Below, piece after piece: positions 32,883 to 40,746 of a DNA stretch of 64,000 bases. The stretch spans positions 1 to 64,000 of the forward strand of contig JAZKXV010000026.1 in NCBI GenBank assembly GCA_045611785.1. The letters run 5' to 3'. Under the pieces are notes generated by a model. It saw only the letters and a program-made list of their open reading frames with translations, had not been told where the DNA came from and searched no databases. Both the position numbers and the translations under genes were made by a program. Origin of the DNA: JAFTYO01 sp045611785. GTDB taxonomy: Bacteria > Pseudomonadota > Alphaproteobacteria > RF32 > CAG-239. Every line of letters starts with the position of its first letter. Position 1 is the stretch's first letter.

Positions 32883-34428
32883 AATTAGACTTACCTTTTC
32901 TTTCCGCCAAGACCTTAAAAACTCCAAAATTTTCAGGCACTACATTGTCTTTATATTTATTCCATTCAGATTTCAATATACTATGATTCACCAGCGGATT
33001 TCTTTGCTCTATAGCCAACTTTCTTCCGTTGTCAATCATCCTCTTAACAAAAGGTTCTATACCTTTAGAACATTTATTTACAAGGTCGATTACATCAGGA
33101 ACATCATTAACATTTGAATACCAAAATCTACCTATATTTTTCATCAATTCTGCCTGTTTATATCCAACGCTTGTAAGCTTTTCTTTTAATGTTGTCCAAA
33201 ATGCAGAATTATGTTCTCCACTACCAACAAGAACCTTATCAAAAATCATCAACGCTTCATTTTTCTTCAATGGCACAACAGCCGCTTTTGTCCCTTTTTT
33301 TGCTTTATATTTTTCATGAGATGCCAAAAAGACAGGATAACCTGCTGAATAACGTGTCTCATATTCCGGTTCAAATTGACCATCTGTAACAGAATATCTG
33401 TGAATAGCTGTAAAACCGAGTTGATCATTAAATTCTCTTTGAGAGTTATTTGTAACACAAATTACTTGCTTAAGTGCTTTATTTATTTCTTTTTCAGAAT
33501 ATTTTAATTTTGCCATTGTTTCTTTAAGCACATCAGAAATTATAGTTAAATCATTTGCTCCGTAGCAATGAGCCTGAATTATAATATTTCTGAAATTTTG
33601 ATACAACTGTTCTTTTGAATATCTTTCAAATTTACCATCTTTTACAGATGCCATAAAGGGCATAAATTTTTGTAAAATTTCCCTTTTATAATCTTTTTTC
33701 ATTCTATCCTTAGTTGTTGTATCTTTTTTCACCAAGCTCATTATTCCTGCCATATAAGCACTTGGCCTGTAACAAGAGCACAATTGCATATTATCCAGCT
33801 GCTCTTGAGATAACCCTAACACATTTGCAAATGCATTAATATTACCATTGGCTTCACGAGGCTCTCTGGTTTGGTCACCACCTAAACATAAAAGTGTTTT
33901 TTTACTCGGATCAAGCGCACCCGTTTCAGTCCAATGATTTTCAGCTGTTTTAGATTTCATACCTATACGATAATAAGAGAAAAACTCGGGATTAATACTT
34001 AATATTCCATCCTTAAATTCATATTGCAATCGACCATCTTTAAACAAAGCAATTTCATAATCTTTTTCACGTTTATTGTATAAATTGCCATTATCATAGT
34101 AACTTTCGTAAGTTTTATCAGGCCTTTCAATTGATGAAACAGCCCCATTATCATGGTATCTAACTATAGTTTTATCAGGCTTAATTTCTCTGTCAATTAT
34201 ATCAGATTGATATTTATAGACACGATAAGTGCCATCTGATGTTTCTTCTATTGTTTTATATCCTTGAGCACTATAAACCTCATAACTGCCATCAGGATTT
34301 ATATATTTACGTGTTGATACCATACCCTTTATATACATGGTTTCAAGCATTCTTCCATCTTCTAAAACCTGAATTTCCGGCCTACGTAAATCACTCTCTA
34401 AAGCATTTGATTCATCAGATTGATTCAT
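32881..34428 (-). CDS. MORN-like repeat protein with a possible Cys-nucleophile hydrolase domain
   Basis: The 515-residue product has MORN/YwqK-like repeats at about residues 20-145 (for example YHDNGAVSSIERPDKTYESY). The rest is unknown but includes TLLCLGGDQTREP (179-190) and NIIIQAHCYGAND (281-293). The second resembles the nucleophile elbow of alpha/beta hydrolases with Cys288 in place of Ser; this is inference from one motif. There is no signal peptide. The architecture would suit a secreted effector. AGGAG precedes the start. Confidence 0.65.
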   Translation of the reverse strand: MNQSDESNALESDLRRPEIQVLEDGRMLETMYIKGMVSTRKYINPDGSYEVYSAQGYKTIEETSDGTYRVYKYQSDIIDREIKPDKTIVRYHDNGAVSSIERPDKTYESYYDNGNLYNKREKDYEIALFKDGRLQYEFKDGILSINPEFFSYYRIGMKSKTAENHWTETGALDPSKKTLLCLGGDQTREPREANGNINAFANVLGLSQEQLDNMQLCSCYRPSAYMAGIMSLVKKDTTTKDRMKKDYKREILQKFMPFMASVKDGKFERYSKEQLYQNFRNIIIQAHCYGANDLTIISDVLKETMAKLKYSEKEINKALKQVICVTNNSQREFNDQLGFTAIHRYSVTDGQFEPEYETRYSAGYPVFLASHEKYKAKKGTKAAVVPLKKNEALMIFDKVLVGSGEHNSAFWTTLKEKLTSVGYKQAELMKNIGRFWYSNVNDVPDVIDLVNKCSKGIEPFVKRMIDNGRKLAIEQRNPLVNHSILKSEWNKYKDNVVPENFGVFKVLAERKGKSN

Positions 34429-34565
34429 TTTATTCTCCTATTCACTCATATTACCAAACAAAGACGTTTTTGTCAATATACAAGATGTTTAGTTATCTTA
34501 ACCATATCTTTAGATATATAATGTATTATGGATAACTGGTTTAATATTATTTACAGGAGACACGA

Positions 34566-35894
34566 ATGGTTAAATTTGTAGTTTTCGGGCTAGGAATGGT
34601 CGGTAAATCATTTTTAAATATTGTTAAAAAAGAGAACATATTTGATGCTGATAATTGGTATGTAATTGATAAAAATCCTAGTGCTGAAAATGACTTTCTA
34701 AATATTGGTGGTAAAAAATCAAATTTTATAATAGCAGATATTGAATACAATAATTACGATGCTATTTTTTCTATATTAGAAAAAGGAGATTATCTGTTAG
34801 ATTTAAGTTCTTCTCAAACTAACACTGATTTTTTAAGTATCTGCATGGATAAAGAGATACATTATTTATCTACAAGCTCACTACCCTATGAAGAAAAAGC
34901 CGGTTCTGTTCCTGATTATCATGATTTTTGCGTTTACAAAAAATTAAAAGAAAAAAATAATCCTAACGGTCCTACTTCGGTTATTGAATTTGGCATGAAT
35001 CCGGGAATGGTATCATGCTTTACAAAACAATGCATTAAAGAAATAGTAAAGCATGACAACCATGATTTTGTTGTAAAAAATCGCGAAATTTTACAAAATT
35101 TAATTAATAATAACGAGTATGCAAAAGTTGCACAAATGCTCGAAATAGAAATTATACATGTATCAGATATTGATACTACCAAAACAAATTTTGCACCACA
35201 AAACAAATGCGTATATTCTACATGGAATATCGAAGCTTTTGCTGATGAAACACTCGGTAAAAGCGAGTTTTCATTAGGCACCGGTATAAACCATAAAATT
35301 TTCGGAAATGAAGTTAATATTTTCAACGAACAAGACGGATATTTGCTTTTAAATACAATTCCGGTTGAATGTATCGATCAATCATATTCTCCTTGGGGAA
35401 GTTTTAACGGCTGCATTGTACCACATGAAGAAATATATTCCATTGCAGACTTCTTAAGCGTGTATAAAGATAACAAGTTAGAATATAAGCCATCTGTATA
35501 CTTTGTTTACAAGCCATCTGATATAGCCTTAAATTCGCTTATTGAAGCCCACAAATGCAATTTTGAAAACTTCACCGAACATATGATACAACCTGAAGAT
35601 ATTGCTGAAGGAGGAGAAGCTGTTGGTATTGTTATTGATGGTAAAAACTTCACTACACGCTATTTCGGCAACAAACTCGTAGCACCTATTGAAAATGAAA
35701 CCCCAACAATTTTACAAGTTTCTGCATCTGCATATAGCGCATTTAGATATATGTTAGATAATCCAAACAAAGGATTTTTATTTCCTGAAGAAGTCGATGA
35801 TGAAAAAGTTATCGAATATGCTAAAGTATGCTTAAATGAATACGATAGTTTTGAATGTCCTAAACTTGAAAGGCCATTATTCAATCGAAAATAA
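34566..35894 (+). CDS. Homospermidine synthase-like NAD-dependent enzyme
   Basis: The 442-residue product belongs to the saccharopine dehydrogenase/homospermidine synthase group. It has an N-terminal Rossmann motif FGLGMVGKSF, then EFGMNPGMVSCF (the NPG substrate loop), HVSDIDTTKTN and STWNIEAFADE. Bacterial homospermidine synthase joins two putrescines or putrescine and spermidine. Its length is close to the family. AGGAG precedes the start. No other polyamine gene is adjacent. Confidence 0.82.
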   Translation: MVKFVVFGLGMVGKSFLNIVKKENIFDADNWYVIDKNPSAENDFLNIGGKKSNFIIADIEYNNYDAIFSILEKGDYLLDLSSSQTNTDFLSICMDKEIHYLSTSSLPYEEKAGSVPDYHDFCVYKKLKEKNNPNGPTSVIEFGMNPGMVSCFTKQCIKEIVKHDNHDFVVKNREILQNLINNNEYAKVAQMLEIEIIHVSDIDTTKTNFAPQNKCVYSTWNIEAFADETLGKSEFSLGTGINHKIFGNEVNIFNEQDGYLLLNTIPVECIDQSYSPWGSFNGCIVPHEEIYSIADFLSVYKDNKLEYKPSVYFVYKPSDIALNSLIEAHKCNFENFTEHMIQPEDIAEGGEAVGIVIDGKNFTTRYFGNKLVAPIENETPTILQVSASAYSAFRYMLDNPNKGFLFPEEVDDEKVIEYAKVCLNEYDSFECPKLERPLFNRK

Positions 35895-35913
35895 TATAAT
35901 TAATATTCTTGAA

Positions 35914-35954
35914 AATAATAAGCTCAGATACACATTGTCTGAGCTTATTATTTT
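35914..35954 (+). terminator. Rho-independent terminator
   Basis: AATAATAAGCTCAGA pairs with TCTGAGCTTATTATT, then TTTT. Confidence 0.92.
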
Positions 35955-36041
35955 ATCAAAATATGCTTTACTTTTATTTTTTTATTTATATAATTTTGCT
36001 CATAAATTTATTATTCTCTAAATTCTTAATATTAAATAATT

Positions 36042-36449
36042 ATGAAAACTCAAAAATTAATTTGCAAAACGTTAATTACGTTTTTTGTTGCGATGTCCTT
36101 TCTGATGTTTATATCGGCTATTATTGCCTTTTTTATCAGTCCTGAACACACTAACCTACTCTTAATCGGATTCTGTATTTCTTCAGTTGTATATGCCTTC
36201 CTTGATGTTTGGCTAGACTACATTAAAGATGAAGAAAACCCTTTAAGCATTGCTAAACAAAAAGATGCTCTTGACTATATTTATTGCCACAAATCTGGCT
36301 CAAAGCAAGAATTTGTCTCAAAATATAGCGATAAATTGTACCAACATTTTTTGCTACAAGGGTACATTATGCAATTTAGGTTTAAATCTGCAGACACTTG
36401 GGAAATAAGTTTAAAAGGACAAAAAAAGAAAGAAAAACTACAAAACTAA
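36042..36449 (+). CDS. Hypothetical membrane protein
   Basis: The 135-residue product has two membrane segments at about residues 9-33 and 41-60, then a soluble, charged C-terminal half. The start lacks a Shine-Dalgarno site and has the AATAATTATG context seen in other probably transferred genes of this window. A bidirectional terminator follows. No family is recognised. Confidence 0.65.
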   Translation: MKTQKLICKTLITFFVAMSFLMFISAIIAFFISPEHTNLLLIGFCISSVVYAFLDVWLDYIKDEENPLSIAKQKDALDYIYCHKSGSKQEFVSKYSDKLYQHFLLQGYIMQFRFKSADTWEISLKGQKKKEKLQN

Positions 36450-36457
36450 TCTAAAAT

Positions 36458-36489
36458 AAAAAAACACCGAATAAATCGGTGTTTTTTTA
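36458..36489. terminator. Bidirectional terminator
   Basis: AAAAACACCGA/TCGGTGTTTTT between convergent genes. Confidence 0.9.
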
Positions 36490-36514
36490 TTTTATCATTT
36501 AGTAAACACAGCAA

Positions 36515-36922
36515 CTACTTAACATAGGTTGTCATATGGCTTATAATTGCTGCTTCTTGTTGCTTGATTTTAACACTTCCACGAATAATATTTTTTAACT
36601 CAGGAATATTATTTGATTTAAACATATAAAAATCGCGCTCTTGTCCAGCTGAGTTTAATTTTTCTTTACTCAAATAAATATTTAAATCTTGCATAATTTT
36701 TTCAAAATCTTCTTTTTTATTTTCTTTTACTCTAAAAGCACAATATTCCTCTGTATCTTTACGACCGATATTAGGATTTCCAGCTTGTCCGTCTACAACT
36801 CTATCCACATAGCCATAATCAATTACAGAATCAAAAATTGCGTCCATATGCTTAGAATATTTTGCATAAGAAAAACTATCATCAATAAAATTTTGTTTTC
36901 GTAATTTTTCTTTAGCTCCCAT
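36515..36922 (-). CDS. Hypothetical protein
   Basis: The 135-residue soluble product is charged and mostly helical by appearance. I start at 36922, preceded by AAAGG, rather than at a longer in-frame start upstream. No signal peptide, membrane segment or known motif is visible. It is divergent from a candidate small RNA. Confidence 0.6.
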   Translation of the reverse strand: MGAKEKLRKQNFIDDSFSYAKYSKHMDAIFDSVIDYGYVDRVVDGQAGNPNIGRKDTEEYCAFRVKENKKEDFEKIMQDLNIYLSKEKLNSAGQERDFYMFKSNNIPELKNIIRGSVKIKQQEAAIISHMTTYVK

Positions 36923-36979
36923 TTTTTTACCTTTCATAATAAGCTTAAACTTAGACAAATGTAGCATATACCAATACTT

Positions 36980-37008
36980 TTGTAAAGCATTAATTTTTGA
37001 CCTATAAT
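36980..37008 (+). promoter_or_regulatory. Candidate promoter of a small RNA
   Basis: TTGTAA, 17 bases, perfect TATAAT. No reading frame follows before the terminator at 37116. Confidence 0.6.
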
Positions 37009-37014
37009 ATCTAT

Positions 37015-37152
37015 TGCAAAAAATTAAAAAGAACTTACCATTAAATCCGATGTTATTTGGGAAATAACATCTTTTGGTTGTAAGAAAAAAGAAGAGCTTG
37101 CACAGACTTATTAGAAAAACCGACCACCGCTTAATCCGGTGGTTGTTTTTTT
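37015..37152 (+). ncRNA. Candidate small RNA of about 138 nt
   Basis: Between the promoter at 36980 and the terminator ending at 37152 there is no protein frame with a ribosome site. The RNA would form a hairpin GATGTTATTT/AAATAACATC closed by CTTAC/GTAAG, an A/G-rich single-stranded stretch, and the terminator ACCACCG/CGGTGGT with seven or more U. I do not recognise a known family. It lies just before the NAD-type operon. Confidence 0.5.
37116..37152. terminator. Terminator of the candidate small RNA
   Basis: ACCACCG pairs with CGGTGGT, followed by TGTTTTTTT, with an A-rich flank on the other side. Confidence 0.82.
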
Positions 37153-37181
37153 CTAAAACATTACATTTTAAAAAATATATC

Positions 37182-37210
37182 TTGACAAACTAATACTTAA
37201 TATGTACATT
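37182..37210 (+). promoter_or_regulatory. Promoter of the nadM-like operon
   Basis: TTGACA, 17 bases, TACATT. The predicted transcript starts near 37217, at the first helix of the leader element. Confidence 0.75.
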
Positions 37211-37215
37211 GAAAT

Positions 37216-37330
37216 TGTTCGGGTACTCGAGGGCAATGGGTACGAACATTAACGACGTGGCCGGTCATCATATTAAAATTATATATTTTAAATGTTTGAT
37301 GAGTTGGCCTTTCTAATGAAAGGTTTTTTT
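37216..37330 (+). promoter_or_regulatory. Riboswitch-like leader of nadM, motif copy A
   Basis: TGTTCG/CGAACA encloses the core GGGTACTCGAGGGCAATGGG. It is followed by a long helix (GGCC..TCATCA.ATTAAAAT paired with ATTTTAA..TGATGA..GGCC, 37259-37309). Then comes CCTTTC-TAAT-GAAAGG plus seven T (37308-37330), which buries the ribosome site of nadM. The long helix and the final hairpin overlap at 37308-37309, so they compete there. The core recurs before the next gene. Confidence 0.6.
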
Positions 37331-37861
37331 ATGTTTAAATATCAACATGGATTTTGCATAATTCGCTGTCAACCATTTCATATCGGACATGACAGATTAA
37401 TTAAAAAAATGATGGAAGAATGTGCTTTCGGCACAATTTTAATCGGTTCTGCACAAGAAAGCGGAACTGAAAAAAATCCGTTACCATATTTTACACGTAA
37501 AAAAATGATACAAAATGTATGGCGAAAACACCCCGCATATGAACGTTTAAGAATTGTTGCTCTTAAAGATATAAACCATGTCTTATGGAATGTTCATGTA
37601 TTAGAAACAATTAAAAAAGAACAATCTGACAAACCTAAACCGGATATTATTTATGTAGGTGATGAAGGTGAATATTCTGTTTTTGCCAACGATGTGCCAA
37701 ATGTCGGAATTTGTTCTCGAACAACACAAAGCTTTCCATTTTTATCAGGGAATATGGTTCGAGATATGATAAATTTGAAAGATATCAGATATAAAAATTT
37801 TGTTCATCAGGAAAACTTAGATTTAATCCAAAAAAGTTTTTATGAAGAAGAAAAAATATAA
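37331..37861 (+). CDS. nadM: Nicotinamide-nucleotide adenylyltransferase (NadM-type)
   Basis: The 176-residue nucleotidyltransferase has the HxGH motif in RCQPFHIGHDRLI and the second motif as FLSGNMVRDMI. It makes NAD from NMN and ATP. There is no fused ribosylnicotinamide kinase domain as in NadR. I start at 37331; the site GAAAGG is in a hairpin with a T-run ending at the ATG. A PnuC transporter in the same cluster supports salvage of a pyridine nucleoside or nucleotide. Confidence 0.85.
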   Translation: MFKYQHGFCIIRCQPFHIGHDRLIKKMMEECAFGTILIGSAQESGTEKNPLPYFTRKKMIQNVWRKHPAYERLRIVALKDINHVLWNVHVLETIKKEQSDKPKPDIIYVGDEGEYSVFANDVPNVGICSRTTQSFPFLSGNMVRDMINLKDIRYKNFVHQENLDLIQKSFYEEEKI

Positions 37862-37955
37862 TAGAAACTGCGGTTAGTTTCTTGATTGATTTGGGTCTTG
37901 TAGGGACAGTCGAGACAAATCAATAATTAATAACCTACTGTCGAGGAGAAAAAAC
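37862..37955 (+). promoter_or_regulatory. Riboswitch-like leader before the ligase gene, motif copy B
   Basis: TTGATTTG/CAAATCAA encloses GGGTCTTGTAGGGACAGTCG, which aligns with copy A (GGGT, T, AGGG, CA, T, G at the same spacing), while the enclosing helices differ but still pair. Downstream CCTAC and TGTC could pair with GTAGG and GACA of the loop, next to the ribosome site GAGGAG. A hairpin AGAAACT/AGTTTCT comes first. Confidence 0.6.
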
Positions 37956-39149
37956 ATGACTAAACATAGTCAAAACATTCGTTATGTCGGAACTTGTGCT
38001 TTTGGTATCAGAATGCCAATTATTACCCAAGGAGCTGACATTGAAAACATAATTTCTGATACAATCATTGACGCCACAAAAACAAAATATCAACCATTAA
38101 GTATACATAATGGTGATATAATCGGCATTACGGAATCTTTTTTAGCCAGAGCACAAGGTAACTATATTACTCTTGATGATATAGCTCAAGATGTTGCGAA
38201 AAAATTTCCATCAGGAGATATTGGCGTAGCTTTCCCTATTTTATCTCGCAACAGATTTGCTAAAATTTTAGAAGGAATTGCAAAAGGTACAAAAGGCAAA
38301 GTATATGTTTTCTTATCTTATCCTGCAGATGAAGTCGGAAATGCAATAATGTATGAAGATGACTTATTTAATTCTGATATAAACCCATATACAGACATTA
38401 TTACCAAAGACGATTTCCGTAAAAAATTTGGAACTTTTCATCACCCCATTACAGGTTCTGATCACATACAAATGTATGAAAACATTTCAGATAACATCGA
38501 AGTGATCCTGCTAAATAATCCTAAAGATATCTTAAAGTTTACCAATCAGGTTATTGTTGCCAGCATACATATACGCAACAGACAAAAGCAAATTTTAACC
38601 AAACTAGGAGCAAATGTTTGTACATTAGATGAAATCTGCAACACTCCAAGCAAAACTAGAGGTTGGAGTGAATATGGCGTTTTAGGTTCTAATTATGCTG
38701 ATAAAAACAGCTTAAAATTATTTCCGAGAGATTCTATGAGTTTTTGCGCTAATTTGCAAAAAATATTAAAAGAAAAAACAGGTAAACACATTGAAGTATT
38801 GATATACGGAGATGGCGGTTTTAAATGTCCGAAAACAAAAATTTGGGAATTTGCAGATCCTGTAGTTTCTCCAGGATATACCAATGGTCTGGAAGGCATG
38901 CCAAATGAAATTAAAATTAAAGCTGTTGCCGATAATAATAAAGAAAATCCTGAAGAAGCCATAAAACAAGCTATTAATAATAAAAAGAAAAACAACGGAT
39001 TTTACTCAATCGGCACCACGCCTCGTCAAATAACCGATTTATTGGGTTCTTTATGCGACCTGATAACCGGTTCAGGAGACAAAGGAACACCTGTTGTCTA
39101 CATAAAAGGATATTTCGATAACTACTTAACCTCAGCACCTACAGAATAA
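37956..39149 (+). CDS. F420-0:L-glutamate ligase homologue, substrate unknown
   Basis: The 397-residue product matches the bacterial branch of the CofE-like family: GIRMPIITQGADI, ITESFLARAQGNYITLDDIA, GVAFPILSRNRFAKIL, GSDHIQMYE, GDGGFKCPKTKIWEFADPV, and GSGDKGTPVVYI near the end. True CofE adds glutamates to the F420 precursor. No F420 gene is visible here, and the neighbours handle pyridine nucleotides, so I infer amide-bond formation on another phosphorylated substrate. GAGGAG precedes the start. Confidence 0.8.
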   Translation: MTKHSQNIRYVGTCAFGIRMPIITQGADIENIISDTIIDATKTKYQPLSIHNGDIIGITESFLARAQGNYITLDDIAQDVAKKFPSGDIGVAFPILSRNRFAKILEGIAKGTKGKVYVFLSYPADEVGNAIMYEDDLFNSDINPYTDIITKDDFRKKFGTFHHPITGSDHIQMYENISDNIEVILLNNPKDILKFTNQVIVASIHIRNRQKQILTKLGANVCTLDEICNTPSKTRGWSEYGVLGSNYADKNSLKLFPRDSMSFCANLQKILKEKTGKHIEVLIYGDGGFKCPKTKIWEFADPVVSPGYTNGLEGMPNEIKIKAVADNNKENPEEAIKQAINNKKKNNGFYSIGTTPRQITDLLGSLCDLITGSGDKGTPVVYIKGYFDNYLTSAPTE

Positions 39150-39159
39150 GGAACTTGTT

Positions 39160-39675
39160 ATGAGTTTAGAATTAAAAAAAAGATTTAATAAAATCTTATA
39201 TACCTTAAAGCATAAAAAAGCATTTTTACAAGTTGAAAAACAGCTAAGAGGGAAAAACACCTGGAGAGGTTATTTACACGACGCTGACAAGCCTTTTTTA
39301 TACATGGCTCTATGGATAAAATTTGAAAACATTCAAAAAATTCATAGAAAAAACAACAGGCATCATGTCAGAAACAATCTATCAAAAACAAAGGAAGATT
39401 TGTTAGATACAATCATAGATTGGGAATGCGCAAAAATAACCAAACCGGATAAGCCACTTAATGCATATGAAACGCTTATGAAATATTATCCTGATAAACA
39501 AGAAGACTTCTTACCTCTTATCAGAGAATATTTACCGCAACAAATAAAAGATGCCTGCAGAAAACATCAGTTTGAATACAAAACCAGACACCTTAGATTT
39601 GAAAACCATAAAACAAGTTGCAGAATAAACTTATCTGCATTGAATGTTTTTAATCAAAAAAATTTGGGGAGATAA
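39160..39675 (+). CDS. DUF5662-like (HD-type) protein
   Basis: The 171-residue basic product has HKKAFLQVEKQL, YLHDADKPFLYMALW, HRKNNRHH and WECAKITK, in the order seen in DUF5662 proteins (HK, HD.SK, H..N.HH, D...). Those resemble metal-dependent HD phosphohydrolases. AAGGA precedes the ATG, 10 nt after the ligase-like gene. It may hydrolyse a nucleotide in the same pathway. Confidence 0.6.
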   Translation: MSLELKKRFNKILYTLKHKKAFLQVEKQLRGKNTWRGYLHDADKPFLYMALWIKFENIQKIHRKNNRHHVRNNLSKTKEDLLDTIIDWECAKITKPDKPLNAYETLMKYYPDKQEDFLPLIREYLPQQIKDACRKHQFEYKTRHLRFENHKTSCRINLSALNVFNQKNLGR

Positions 39676-39679
39676 AGTT

Positions 39680-40267
39680 GTGCTGACATTTGAAATTTGG
39701 GCAACAATTTTCGGATTGTTGCAAGGTATTCTTGTGCTCTTAAATAACAAATACAATTGGCTGTTTTACATAGCGCAAATCGGATGTTTAATTGTATTTT
39801 CATATTTCAACAAACTATATGCAGACACATTGTGTAACATCATTTACTTAATGTTCGGCATACGAGGATGGATATTATGGAACAAAAATAATGCCGTTAA
39901 AATCAGCAATTGTTCATTAAAAGAAAAAATTATGTATTCATCCATAATTTGTATCGGTGCATTTTTAATAAATATGGCCTTAAAAATTACTCCTGACCCA
40001 TTACCCTTAATTGATGCTGTAACTACATCTTCATCTTTAGTTGCAACATATTATATGGTTAAGAAAAAGTTAGATACATGGATAATTTGGTTCATTAATG
40101 ACATTTGCTACATAATTGAATATTCAATACTGCAAGAACCGGCTTATTATTTGATATCACTGAATACAATCTGGAGCATAATGTCTATTATTTCATACTT
40201 TAACTGGCGTCGTATTATGAAAGGAGAAAAATATGAAAAAAATATATTTTGCCGGAAAATTCAATAA
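39680..40267 (+). CDS. pnuC: PnuC-type nicotinamide riboside transporter
   Basis: The 195-residue membrane protein has about seven hydrophobic segments and PnuC features such as LLNNKYNWLFYIAQIG and the late DTWIIWFINDICYIIEY. PnuC carriers let nicotinamide riboside diffuse in; close relatives carry thiamine or riboflavin. Neighbouring nadM supports the pyridine substrate. I start at GTG 39680, after GGGGAGA. It overlaps the next gene. Confidence 0.85.
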   Translation: MLTFEIWATIFGLLQGILVLLNNKYNWLFYIAQIGCLIVFSYFNKLYADTLCNIIYLMFGIRGWILWNKNNAVKISNCSLKEKIMYSSIICIGAFLINMALKITPDPLPLIDAVTTSSSLVATYYMVKKKLDTWIIWFINDICYIIEYSILQEPAYYLISLNTIWSIMSIISYFNWRRIMKGEKYEKNIFCRKIQ

Positions 40268-40745
40268 ATCTGAAACACGCCTAAACTCATTAGAAGGAAT
40301 GCTAAGAAACGATTATCGTTCACAACTTCTTGGAGATGCAAATTTACTGACGTATTATCAAAAAAACTTAATTATAAACAATAAGTTTGAATATATCGGG
40401 CCTTTTTATTGCGAACAAGCCTCCAACGGCGATTATACATCAACAGACTGCAAAACCGTACTAAACGCAGAATACAATTTAATAAAAAACAGCGATATTT
40501 TTGTCGTCGTACTTGGTGAAAGTTTCTCTGTCGGTTCAATAGTCGAGCTTGGATGGGCTTTGCAAGAAAACAAACAAATCATAATCTTATATCAAGAAGA
40601 AAAATCAGTATATACTATTGCATCAGAATATTGGTTTGCAATTGCCGATGCAATAAATAGATCAAATAACTTATCTGTATTAAAATATAACAATACAAAA
40701 GAAATTGTAAAATTAATTAATCAAGCACTTGAGAAGGAATTATAA
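40233..40745 (+). CDS. Nucleoside 2-deoxyribosyltransferase-like protein
   Basis: The 170-residue product has the family frame: KKIYFAGKF at the start, a central KNSDIFVVVLGESFSVGSIVELGWAL with the catalytic-type Glu, then QIIILYQ. Members swap bases on deoxyribosides or cleave nucleotide N-glycosidic bonds. In this operon it may act on a nicotinamide or modified nucleotide. AAGGAG precedes the start inside pnuC. Confidence 0.78.
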   Translation: MKKIYFAGKFNKSETRLNSLEGMLRNDYRSQLLGDANLLTYYQKNLIINNKFEYIGPFYCEQASNGDYTSTDCKTVLNAEYNLIKNSDIFVVVLGESFSVGSIVELGWALQENKQIIILYQEEKSVYTIASEYWFAIADAINRSNNLSVLKYNNTKEIVKLINQALEKEL

Positions 40746-40746
40746 A

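Noticed and set aside
37956..39149. Coenzyme F420 biosynthesis
   Set aside because: The gene is a CofE homologue, but no other F420 gene is in the window and the neighbours act on pyridine nucleotides. Family membership alone does not show F420.
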